A stretch of DNA of 64,000 nt from JABDMD01 sp965203475 (GTDB taxonomy: Bacteria > Pseudomonadota > Gammaproteobacteria > UBA4575): positions 434,001 through 498,000 of the forward strand of contig OZ241890.1 of NCBI GenBank assembly GCA_965203475.1, given 5' to 3'. The translations under genes were made by a program, and so were the position numbers. This document shows positions 1 through 8,339 of the stretch, piece by piece. How positions within the stretch are numbered: the first letter of the stretch is position 1; each line of letters starts with the position of its first letter. The notes beneath the pieces are model-generated. The model saw only the letters and a list, made by a program, of their open reading frames with translations, was not told where the DNA came from and made no database searches.

Positions 1-2996
1 GCAATGAATTGGAAGCACAAGTTGAAATTTATCGCATGATGCGCCCTGGTGAGCCGCCAACGAAAGATGCGGCACAAAATTTATTTCAAAACTTATTTTT
101 CACGCCAGACCGTTATGACTTATCGCCTGTGGGTCGTATGAAGTTTAATCGTCGAGTGGGACGCGAACAAATGACGGGTTCGGGAATTTTAAGTAACGAC
201 GATATTCTCGATGTAATGAGAACCTTGATTGATATTCGAAATGGCAAGGGCATTGTGGATGATATTGATCATCTAGGAAATCGACGTGTGCGCTGTGTAG
301 GTGAAATGGCGGAAAACGCATTCCGTGTAGGTTTGGTACGAGTGGAACGTGCCGTTAAAGAGCGATTAACACTTGCAGAGTCCGAAGGACTCATGCCACA
401 GGAAATGATCAATGCAAAACCAGTGGCTGCAGCCATTAAAGAATTTTTTGGATCCAGCCAATTGTCTCAGTTTATGGATCAAAACAACCCATTGTCTGAA
501 ATTACACATAAGCGAAGAATTTCTGCACTGGGGCCTGGCGGCTTAACGCGTGAGCGTGCTGGGTTTGAAGTACGTGATGTACATCCGACTCATTATGGTC
601 GAGTGTGTCCAATTGAAACACCAGAAGGGCCAAATATTGGTTTGATTAATTCTTTAGCCATCTTTGCCAGAACCAACGATTACGGGTTCTTAGAAACCCC
701 ATATCGGAAAGTCGTCGATGGAAAGGTTACGGATAAGATTGAATACTTGTCAGCAATTGAAGAAAGTCAATTCACGATTGCTCAAGCCAATGCTCCATTA
801 GACGACAACGGTAAGTTTAAAAATGAACTGGTATCGGTTCGCCATTTAAATGAATTTTCTATGGCGCCTTCAGAGAAAGTGGAATACATGGATGTTTCGC
901 CAAAACAAATTGTTTCGGTTGCTGCATCACTCATTCCATTTTTAGAGCATGACGATGCAAACCGTGCACTCATGGGATCCAACATGCAACGACAAGCTGT
1001 GCCCACTTTACGTGCCGAAAAGCCGTTAGTAGGAACAGGTATTGAACGTTCGGTTGCAATTGATTCAGGTGCTGCATTAGTTTCAAACCGCGGGGGTGTT
1101 GTTGATACTGTGGATGCTGGTCGTATTGTGGTGAGAGTGAACGATAAAGAAACGGAAGCCGGTGAACCAGGTGTTGATATTTATAATTTGACAAAATACA
1201 TCCGTTCCAATCAAAACACATGTATTAATCAAAAACCGCTCGTACAACCTGGCGATGTAATTGCTAAAGGTGATGTGTTGGCAGATGGCCCTTCTACAGA
1301 CTTAGGTGAATTAGCCTTGGGTCAAAATGCACTTGTCGCCTTCATGCCATGGAATGGCTACAACTTTGAGGATTCTATTTTAATTTCTGAGCGGGTAGTA
1401 GAAGAAGATCGATTCACCACAATTCATATTGAAGAATTAAGTTGTGTAGCTCGAGATACCAAACTGGGTTCAGAAGAAATCACTGCAGACATTCCAAATG
1501 TAAGTGAAAACCTATTAGCGAAGTTAGATGATTCAGGAATTGTGTACGTAGGTGCTGAAGTAAAACCAAGTGATATCTTGGTTGGAAAAGTGACTCCTAA
1601 AGGAGAAACACAACTAACACCTGAGGAAAAATTATTACGTGCCATTTTTGGTGAGAAAGCATCCGATGTGAAAGATACTTCATTACGAGTGCCTTCGGGA
1701 ATGGAGGGAACAGTAATTGATGTACGAGTTTTCACACGTGATGGCGTAGAAAAAGATAAACGCGCTATTCAAATTGAGGAAGCCGAAATTGAACAGGTGC
1801 GCAAAGACTTAAATGATCAGTTGAGAATTTATGAAAACGATATTTATGCACGTGTTGAACGGCTTATTACCAACAAAATAGCCGAAGGTGGGCCGGATGG
1901 ACTTCAAGCAGACGTTAAAGTTACTAAGTCGTATCTTGAAGGCTTAGATCGAGAACGTTGGTTTGAAATTCGAATTCGTAATGAAGAAGTCAATGCGCAA
2001 TTAGAAAAACTTTCGAAACAGTTAAAAGACCAACGTGAGTCTTTCGATCAGAAATTATTAGAGAAAAAAGAAAAAATTACGGCGGGCGATGATTTAGCGC
2101 CAGGCGTACTCAAGATGGTGAAAGTCTATCTCGCGGTAAAACGTCGCATGCAGCCCGGTGACAAAATGGCAGGACGGCATGGTAACAAAGGCGTGGTTTC
2201 CATGATTGTGCCGGTAGAAGATATGCCGCATATGGAAGACGGAACTCCGGTAGATATTGTTTTGAACCCACTGGGTGTGCCTTCACGTATGAATGTCGGG
2301 CAAGTGTTAGAAGTGCATTTGGGTTGGGCCGCAAAAGGATTAGGGCTCAAAATTGATGGCATGCTTAAACAAGACGGGAGCGTGCAAAAAATGCGAGATT
2401 TTTTGGATGAGCTGTATAACAAAGATGAAGGTATATCCGTCAATCTTAAAGAGTTCACAGATGATGAAATCATGAATATGTCGAATAACTTGCGTAAGGG
2501 TGTACCTATGGCAACGCCTGTATTTGATGGCGCACAGGAAGAAGAAATTAAACGCATGTTAAGACTGGCTAATCTTCCTGAAGATGGTCAAACCAATTTG
2601 TGGGATGGTCGAACGGGGGAACCCTTCGATCGAAAAATAACCGTGGGCTATATGCATATGTTGAAGCTGAATCATCTTGTGGATGACAAGATGCACGCGC
2701 GTTCAACGGGTCCATACAGTTTGGTTACGCAACAGCCATTAGGGGGCAAGGCCCAGTTTGGAGGCCAACGTTTTGGTGAAATGGAAGTGTGGGCGTTAGA
2801 AGCCTATGGCGCATCCTACACATTGCAAGAAATTTTGACGGTTAAATCGGATGATGTTTCGGGTCGTAACAAAATGTATAAAAACATTGTGGATGGAAAT
2901 CACAGTATGGATGCAGGAATGCCTGAGTCCTTCAATGTGTTGATGAAAGAAATACGATCGTTAGGGCTCAATATAGATTTTGAGCAGGAAACCTAA
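1..2996 (+). CDS. rpoB: RNA polymerase beta subunit (5'-truncated by window edge)
   Basis: This is the catalytic beta subunit of RNA polymerase, which with beta' forms the active-site cleft. The reading frame is open at the left edge (first full codon at 3), and about 997 codons remain of a family length near 1340, so roughly the first quarter is missing. The rifampicin-binding cluster (GSSQLSQFMDQNNPL, then THKRR, from about 450 to 542) has the usual wild-type residues, which predicts sensitivity. Further landmarks are the GEKASDVKD segment, GDKMAGRHGNKG near 2160 and the C-terminal GGKAQFGGQRFGEMEVWAL. It is followed after 66 bp by rpoC, the normal rpoBC pair. The identification is certain; only the start is unseen. 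Confidence 0.98.
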   Translation, partial: NELEAQVEIYRMMRPGEPPTKDAAQNLFQNLFFTPDRYDLSPVGRMKFNRRVGREQMTGSGILSNDDILDVMRTLIDIRNGKGIVDDIDHLGNRRVRCVGEMAENAFRVGLVRVERAVKERLTLAESEGLMPQEMINAKPVAAAIKEFFGSSQLSQFMDQNNPLSEITHKRRISALGPGGLTRERAGFEVRDVHPTHYGRVCPIETPEGPNIGLINSLAIFARTNDYGFLETPYRKVVDGKVTDKIEYLSAIEESQFTIAQANAPLDDNGKFKNELVSVRHLNEFSMAPSEKVEYMDVSPKQIVSVAASLIPFLEHDDANRALMGSNMQRQAVPTLRAEKPLVGTGIERSVAIDSGAALVSNRGGVVDTVDAGRIVVRVNDKETEAGEPGVDIYNLTKYIRSNQNTCINQKPLVQPGDVIAKGDVLADGPSTDLGELALGQNALVAFMPWNGYNFEDSILISERVVEEDRFTTIHIEELSCVARDTKLGSEEITADIPNVSENLLAKLDDSGIVYVGAEVKPSDILVGKVTPKGETQLTPEEKLLRAIFGEKASDVKDTSLRVPSGMEGTVIDVRVFTRDGVEKDKRAIQIEEAEIEQVRKDLNDQLRIYENDIYARVERLITNKIAEGGPDGLQADVKVTKSYLEGLDRERWFEIRIRNEEVNAQLEKLSKQLKDQRESFDQKLLEKKEKITAGDDLAPGVLKMVKVYLAVKRRMQPGDKMAGRHGNKGVVSMIVPVEDMPHMEDGTPVDIVLNPLGVPSRMNVGQVLEVHLGWAAKGLGLKIDGMLKQDGSVQKMRDFLDELYNKDEGISVNLKEFTDDEIMNMSNNLRKGVPMATPVFDGAQEEEIKRMLRLANLPEDGQTNLWDGRTGEPFDRKITVGYMHMLKLNHLVDDKMHARSTGPYSLVTQQPLGGKAQFGGQRFGEMEVWALEAYGASYTLQEILTVKSDDVSGRNKMYKNIVDGNHSMDAGMPESFNVLMKEIRSLGLNIDFEQET

Positions 2997-3062
2997 AGTA
3001 AGATTTACAAGTTAACAACGCAAAGATTTAATTTTAAGTAAATATCGTTTACTGGAGACGAA

Positions 3063-6000
3063 ATGAAAGATTTACTCAGTTTATTAAAAAACCAAGGTCA
3101 AGTAGAGGATTTTGATTCTATCCGCATAGGGTTAGCTTCACCGGATATGATTCGCTCCTGGTCGTACGGCGAAGTGAAAAAACCTGAGACCATAAACTAC
3201 CGTACCTTCAAGCCTGAACGCGATGGTTTATTTTGTGCCAAAATTTTTGGTCCGCAAAAAGACTATGAGTGTTTATGTGGAAAATACAAACGACTTAAAC
3301 ATCGTGGAGTTGTTTGTGAAAAATGTGGAGTGGAAGTGACACTTTCTAAAGTTCGTCGTGATCGAATGGGTCACATTGAACTTGCCAGCCCAGTGGCACA
3401 TATCTGGTTTTTAAAATCGTTACCGTCGCGAATTGGTCTATTGTTGGATATGACGTTACGCGATGTTGAACGCATTTTATATTTTGAAGCATTTGTCGTG
3501 ATTGATCCGGGTATGACAGGCCTCGAGCACAAACAATTACTTTCGGATGATACATTTTTAGAAGCCATTGAAGAGTATGGAGATGAATTTGATGCGCGCA
3601 TGGGTGCGGAAGCCATACTTGAATTGCTCAAACAAGTTAATCTTGAAGATGAAGCCAACACTATCCGTGAAGATATCAGTGAAACGCGTTCAGAGGCAAA
3701 ACTGAAAAGATTTTCCAAGCGTTTAAAACTTGTTGAATATTTCATGGAATCTGGTAACAAACCTGAATGGATGGTGTTAATTGTATTACCCGTCTTACCA
3801 CCAGATTTGCGTCCTTTAGTGCCCCTAGACGGCGGTCGTTTTGCAACTTCTGATTTAAATGATTTATATCGACGCGCGATTAACCGCAATAATCGACTCA
3901 AGCGACTGTTAGAACTCAATGCGCCCGACATCATTGTGCGTAATGAGAAAAGAATGCTACAAGAGTCAGTAGACGCGTTGTTGGATAATGGTCGTCGTGG
4001 TCGAGCCATTACCGGCACCAATAAACGTGCATTGAAGTCACTTGCAGACATGATTAAAGGTAAGCAAGGACGCTTTAGACAAAACCTGTTAGGAAAGCGA
4101 GTTGATTATTCAGGTCGTTCCGTAATTGTAGTGGGGCCCACCTTAAAACTACATCAATGTGGTTTACCGAAAAAAATGGCGTTGGAATTATTCAAGCCAT
4201 TCATATTTAGTAAATTACACATGCGTGGTATTGCCCCAACCATTAAGGCCTGTAAAAAAGTAGTCGAAAAAGAAGGCCCCGAAGTTTGGGATATTCTTGA
4301 AGAAGTAATACGCGAACACCCGGTGTTATTAAACCGAGCTCCAACATTACATCGTTTGGGTATCCAAGCATTTGAACCGATGTTGATTGAAGGTAAAGCG
4401 ATTCAATTGCACCCACTAGTATGTGCGGCCTTTAATGCAGACTTTGATGGTGATCAAATGGCAGTGCATGTGCCATTGTCAATTGAGGCGCAACTTGAAA
4501 GTCGTGCTTTGATGATGTCGACCAACAATATTTTATCTCCTGCCAATGGAGATCCCATTATCGTTCCTTCGCAAGATATCGTATTGGGTCTTTATTACTT
4601 ATCGCGTGAAAAAGTAAATGTTGCGGGTGAAGGGATGACATTTTCGGATGTAGAAGAGGCGGAACGCGCCTATGAAAATAAGGCTGTTTCACTACATGCG
4701 CGAGTAAAAATTCGAATCAACGATTGTGTACTAGATGAGGAAGGTAACTTCAATCCGATTCGGCATATTGTTGAGACAACAGTAGGGCGTGGAATTCTTT
4801 CGCAAATTCTACCGGAAGGCTTACCCTTTGATTTAGTAAATCGCGCCATGAACAAGCGATCAATTTCCGCTTTGATCGATGCTTCTTATCGACGTGTGGG
4901 TCTTAAAGACACAGTAATTTTTGCCGATAAGTTGATGTATACCGGATTTAAATATGCAACGCGTGCGGGAGTTTCATTCTGCGCCGATGACATGGTAATT
5001 CCACAAGAGAAACAGTCCATTCTTAAAGAAGCAGAAAAAGAAGTTAAAGAAATTTCATCTCAGTATGCCTCCGGGTTAGTGACTAAAGGTGAACGATATA
5101 ACAAAGTTATTGATATTTGGTCACACACGAATGATCAAGTTGCAAAAGCTATGATGGATCGCCTGGGGCATGAAGAAGTTTCAGATGCCGAAGGAAGAAC
5201 TGTGGATCAAGAATCTTTCAATTCAATTTATATGATGGCTGATTCAGGTGCGCGAGGTTCAGCTGCACAAATTCGTCAATTAGCTGGAATGCGCGGCTTA
5301 ATGGCTAAACCAGATGGTTCTATTATTGAAACCCCTATAACAGCAAACTTCCGTGAAGGCTTAAATGTATTGCAATACTTTATTTCTACGCATGGGGCGC
5401 GTAAAGGTCTTGCCGATACAGCATTAAAAACGGCGAACTCTGGGTACTTAACACGACGTCTCGTTGATGTGGCACAAGATTTAGTAGTGACTGAACAAGA
5501 TTGTGGTACCAGTAATGGAATTATTATCAAAGCCATCATTGAGGGTGGTGATGTTGTACAACCGTTGCATATGCGAGTACTTGGAAGGGTTACTGCTGAA
5601 GAAGTTTATGATGTTAAAGGGAATATGGTTATTCCAGCGGGGACTCTTTTGGATGAAGCATGGGTTGAAAAGTTTGAAGACTTTGGAATTGATGAAGTTA
5701 AAGTTCGCACCCCGATAACCTGTGAGACCCGTTATGGCGTTTGTTCAAATTGTTATGGTCGTGATTTAGCGCGAGGGCATTTGGTCAACATCGGTGAAGC
5801 CGTCGGTGTTATTGCGGCACAGTCAATTGGTGAGCCTGGCACACAATTAACCATGCGTACCTTCCACATTGGTGGTGCTGCAAGTCGTGCTGCATCGGCA
5901 AGTGATATCACGATTAAATCCGTGGGTACGGTACGCATGCATAATTTAAAAGTGGTGCAACATAAAAATGGTCACAATGTTGCCGTATCACGATCCGGTG

Positions 6001-7322
6001 AGCTGGGAATTATTGATGAACAAGGACGGGAAAAAGAACGCTATAAAATTTCTTATGGCGCATCAATATCGGTAAACGATGGTGAGCAAGTACAAGCTGG
6101 ACAAGTGATTGCTACATGGGATCCACACACGCATCCAATCATTACCGAAGTAGCTGGACAAATTCAGCTGGTTGATTTTGCAGATGGTGTTACCGTAGAT
6201 ACTTTCACCGATGAAGTAACAGGTTTAGCTTCTACTGTCGTCTCTGATCCTAAGAGTCGACCTGCAGCAGGTAAAGATTTACGTCCGGTAATTAATCTTA
6301 TCGATGTTAAAGGTAATCCACTTACATTTGCGGGCACAGAAATTCCTGCGCATTACATATTGCCACCAGGCGCAATTGTAAGTTTGTCTGATGGTGATGC
6401 AGTGGATGTTGGTGATGTAATTGCTCGGATTCCACAAGAATCTTCCAAGACACGCGATATTACGGGCGGTTTACCCCGAGTTGCCGATTTATTCGAAGCA
6501 CGCAAACCTAAAGAGCCCGCGGTACTTGCTGAGCAAACGGGTACTGTAAGTTTTGGTAAAGATACAAAAGGCAAAGAACGATTGGTGATTACCGATGAGG
6601 ATGGCGAGTCCGTTGAAGTATTAATACCTAAGTGGCGACAAATTAATGTGTTTGAAGGTGAGCATGTAGAAAAAGGTGAAATTGTTGTAGACGGAGAACT
6701 TAATCCACACGATATTCTGCGTTTGTTAGGGATAACGTCATTAGCAGAATATTTAGTTAAAGAAATTCAAGATGTATATCGCCTACAAGGTGTGATTATT
6801 GATGACAAACATATTGAAGTCATTGCAAGACAAATGATGCGCAAGGCAGAAATTATGTCAGCCGGCAATACAAATTTCTTGCGTGGTGAACAAGTGGAAC
6901 GTTCACGCCTATTAGAACTTAATGAAAAATTAGAAAGCGAAGATAAAGAACCTGCAGAGTATATGCCAGTGTTACTTGGAATTACTAAAGCATCGCTGGT
7001 AACAGAATCCTTTATTTCTGCAGCATCCTTCCAAGAAACCACTCGAGTACTTACTGAATCTTCTGTGCGAGGTTCTCGAGATATGCTGCGTGGATTAAAA
7101 GAAAATGTAATCGTTGGTCGACTCATTCCTGCGGGAACTGGTCTTGCGTATCATGAAAAACGCCGTATGGATGCCGCTGCAAAAGAAACTGAAGTAGAAG
7201 TTCCGGAAGGTGAAGGGCAAGAAGTTTCAATGTCAGAAGTAATGGCAGAAGAGGCGCTTGCAGAAGAATTAGCAAAAGCTGGAACGGAAACCGATCCCAG
7301 TGGAGATAGTCCTTCAGCTTAA
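3063..7322 (+). CDS. rpoC: RNA polymerase beta' subunit
   Basis: This is the largest RNA polymerase subunit, 1419 residues against 1407 in E. coli. The N-terminal zinc-binding module reads CLCGKYKRLKHRGVVCEKCG near residues 70-90. The Mg-binding catalytic loop NADFDGD is at residues 458-464, the same numbering as E. coli. The second zinc site (CETRYGVCSNCYGRDLARG) and the following bridge-helix and trigger-loop region, with GEPGTQLTMRTFHIGG, are intact. The C-terminus ends in an acidic Glu/Ala-rich tail. The ATG is preceded by a GGAG ribosome site. It is co-transcribed with rpoB, and no terminator of its own is seen until the hairpin at 7402. Confidence 0.98.
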   Translation: MKDLLSLLKNQGQVEDFDSIRIGLASPDMIRSWSYGEVKKPETINYRTFKPERDGLFCAKIFGPQKDYECLCGKYKRLKHRGVVCEKCGVEVTLSKVRRDRMGHIELASPVAHIWFLKSLPSRIGLLLDMTLRDVERILYFEAFVVIDPGMTGLEHKQLLSDDTFLEAIEEYGDEFDARMGAEAILELLKQVNLEDEANTIREDISETRSEAKLKRFSKRLKLVEYFMESGNKPEWMVLIVLPVLPPDLRPLVPLDGGRFATSDLNDLYRRAINRNNRLKRLLELNAPDIIVRNEKRMLQESVDALLDNGRRGRAITGTNKRALKSLADMIKGKQGRFRQNLLGKRVDYSGRSVIVVGPTLKLHQCGLPKKMALELFKPFIFSKLHMRGIAPTIKACKKVVEKEGPEVWDILEEVIREHPVLLNRAPTLHRLGIQAFEPMLIEGKAIQLHPLVCAAFNADFDGDQMAVHVPLSIEAQLESRALMMSTNNILSPANGDPIIVPSQDIVLGLYYLSREKVNVAGEGMTFSDVEEAERAYENKAVSLHARVKIRINDCVLDEEGNFNPIRHIVETTVGRGILSQILPEGLPFDLVNRAMNKRSISALIDASYRRVGLKDTVIFADKLMYTGFKYATRAGVSFCADDMVIPQEKQSILKEAEKEVKEISSQYASGLVTKGERYNKVIDIWSHTNDQVAKAMMDRLGHEEVSDAEGRTVDQESFNSIYMMADSGARGSAAQIRQLAGMRGLMAKPDGSIIETPITANFREGLNVLQYFISTHGARKGLADTALKTANSGYLTRRLVDVAQDLVVTEQDCGTSNGIIIKAIIEGGDVVQPLHMRVLGRVTAEEVYDVKGNMVIPAGTLLDEAWVEKFEDFGIDEVKVRTPITCETRYGVCSNCYGRDLARGHLVNIGEAVGVIAAQSIGEPGTQLTMRTFHIGGAASRAASASDITIKSVGTVRMHNLKVVQHKNGHNVAVSRSGELGIIDEQGREKERYKISYGASISVNDGEQVQAGQVIATWDPHTHPIITEVAGQIQLVDFADGVTVDTFTDEVTGLASTVVSDPKSRPAAGKDLRPVINLIDVKGNPLTFAGTEIPAHYILPPGAIVSLSDGDAVDVGDVIARIPQESSKTRDITGGLPRVADLFEARKPKEPAVLAEQTGTVSFGKDTKGKERLVITDEDGESVEVLIPKWRQINVFEGEHVEKGEIVVDGELNPHDILRLLGITSLAEYLVKEIQDVYRLQGVIIDDKHIEVIARQMMRKAEIMSAGNTNFLRGEQVERSRLLELNEKLESEDKEPAEYMPVLLGITKASLVTESFISAASFQETTRVLTESSVRGSRDMLRGLKENVIVGRLIPAGTGLAYHEKRRMDAAAKETEVEVPEGEGQEVSMSEVMAEEALAEELAKAGTETDPSGDSPSA

Positions 7323-7359
7323 TTAAAAGAAATTAGCCCGTTATAAATCAGAGGCTTGC

Positions 7360-7388
7360 TTGACAGTATAGGCGCAGGTTTCTACAAT
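7360..7388 (+). promoter_or_regulatory. Predicted sigma70 promoter of the str operon
   Basis: A consensus -35 box TTGACA (7360-7365) is separated by exactly 17 bp from a near-consensus -10 box TACAAT (7383-7388). The expected transcription start is near 7395, about 60 nt before rpsL. It is the best promoter match seen in the window and would give the str and downstream ribosomal genes a supply of transcripts independent of rpoBC. Confidence 0.8.
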
Positions 7389-7401
7389 TCCGCGGCTAAC
7401 T

Positions 7402-7441
7402 GACAGGCCGGTGATACACCGACCTGTCGTTTGTTTTTTTT
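7402..7441 (+). terminator. Intrinsic terminator or attenuator in the rpsL leader
   Basis: The arms GACAGG-C-CGGTG and CACCG-A-CCTGTC pair around an ATA loop with a single C/A mismatch, and are followed by a T-rich run ending in eight T (7434-7441). This is a textbook Rho-independent shape. It lies between the str promoter and rpsL, so it can attenuate new transcripts and also stop readthrough from rpoBC. Premature terminators in rpsL leaders have been reported in other gammaproteobacteria. Whether this one is regulated, or simply terminates rpoBC, cannot be decided from sequence. Confidence 0.75.
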
Positions 7442-7453
7442 GGAATAAATAAT

Positions 7454-7828
7454 ATGGCAACAATTAATCAATTAGTGCGAAAACCACGCAAGCGAAAGTT
7501 TGAAAAAAGTAATGTGCCTGCGTTGGCGAGTTGTCCACAAAAACGTGGGGTGTGTACACGCGTGTACACTACCACACCTAAAAAGCCTAATTCAGCGTTA
7601 CGAAAAGTAGCACGTGTGAGATTAACGAATGGATTTGAGGTCACTAGTTATATCGGTGGTGAAGGGCATAATTTGCAAGAACACTCGGTAGTACTGATTC
7701 GTGGAGGACGAGTTAAGGATTTGCCTGGTGTGCGTTATCATACAGTACGTGGAAGCTTGGATACATCAGGTGTTCAAGATCGTAAACAAGGTCGTTCTAA
7801 GTACGGTACTAAAAGACCTAAATCTTAA
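7454..7828 (+). CDS. rpsL: 30S ribosomal protein S12
   Basis: S12 sits at the decoding centre of the small subunit and controls accuracy. The protein is 124 residues, the usual length. The streptomycin-related loops TTPKKPNSALRK (Lys43) and GGRVKDLPGVRYH are wild type, so no resistance allele is indicated. It is the first gene after the promoter and hairpin leader, with GGA upstream of the ATG. rpsG follows after only 19 bp. That leaves little room for the long intercistronic S7-binding structure used for autoregulation in E. coli. Confidence 0.98.
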   Translation: MATINQLVRKPRKRKFEKSNVPALASCPQKRGVCTRVYTTTPKKPNSALRKVARVRLTNGFEVTSYIGGEGHNLQEHSVVLIRGGRVKDLPGVRYHTVRGSLDTSGVQDRKQGRSKYGTKRPKS

Positions 7829-7847
7829 AAAAATATAATTACAAGTT

Positions 7848-8318
7848 ATGCCACGTAGAAGAGAAGTTTCAAAAAGAGAAGTATTACCTGATCCAAAGTT
7901 TGGTGATGAGCTCGTTGCCAAATTTGTAAACATGCTAATGAAGCATGGAAAAAAATCGGTTGCTGAGAAAATTTTATATCGAGCGTTTGATAGTGTTGAA
8001 AAGAAAAATGGACGAGAAGGTTTAGAGATTTTTAATAAAGCTTTAGAAAATGTTCGTCCTACGGTAGAGGTTAAGTCCAGACGTGTCGGTGGTGCTACCT
8101 ATCAAGTACCTGTGGAGGTACGTCCAGTACGACAAACGACTTTAGCCATGCGTTGGATTATTGATGCTGCAAGTAAGCGCGGCGAAAAATCTATGATCAA
8201 TAAACTCGCTGGCGAGTTTATTGATGCCTCTGAACAAAGAGGTGCTGCCATGAAAAAACGTGAAGAAACTTTGCGTATGGCAGAAGCAAATAAGGCTTTT
8301 TCACATTACCGTTGGTAA
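7848..8318 (+). CDS. rpsG: 30S ribosomal protein S7
   Basis: S7 nucleates assembly of the 30S head and contacts tRNA in the P and E sites. The protein is 156 residues and begins MPRRREVSKRE; the internal SRRVGGATYQVPVEVRP segment is diagnostic. The C-terminus ends SHYRW. The last codons and the TAA stop lie inside a perfect 16-bp hairpin (8295-8329), which is unusual for this gene. It sits between rpsL and fusA in the standard str order. Confidence 0.98.
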   Translation: MPRRREVSKREVLPDPKFGDELVAKFVNMLMKHGKKSVAEKILYRAFDSVEKKNGREGLEIFNKALENVRPTVEVKSRRVGGATYQVPVEVRPVRQTTLAMRWIIDAASKRGEKSMINKLAGEFIDASEQRGAAMKKREETLRMAEANKAFSHYRW

Positions 8319-8329
8319 TGTGAAAAAGC
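8295..8329 (+). promoter_or_regulatory. Perfect hairpin spanning the rpsG stop, before fusA
   Basis: The 16-nt arm GCTTTTTCACATTACC (8295-8310) and its exact reverse complement (8314-8329) are separated by GTT only. The 5' arm encodes the last residues of S7 and the 3' arm contains the stop codon and extends beyond it. There is no T-run afterwards, so it is not an intrinsic terminator. It ends 10 nt before the fusA ATG, where no clear Shine-Dalgarno sequence is present. A role in translational coupling or RNA processing is inference. Confidence 0.8.
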
Positions 8330-8339
8330 AAAATCACAC

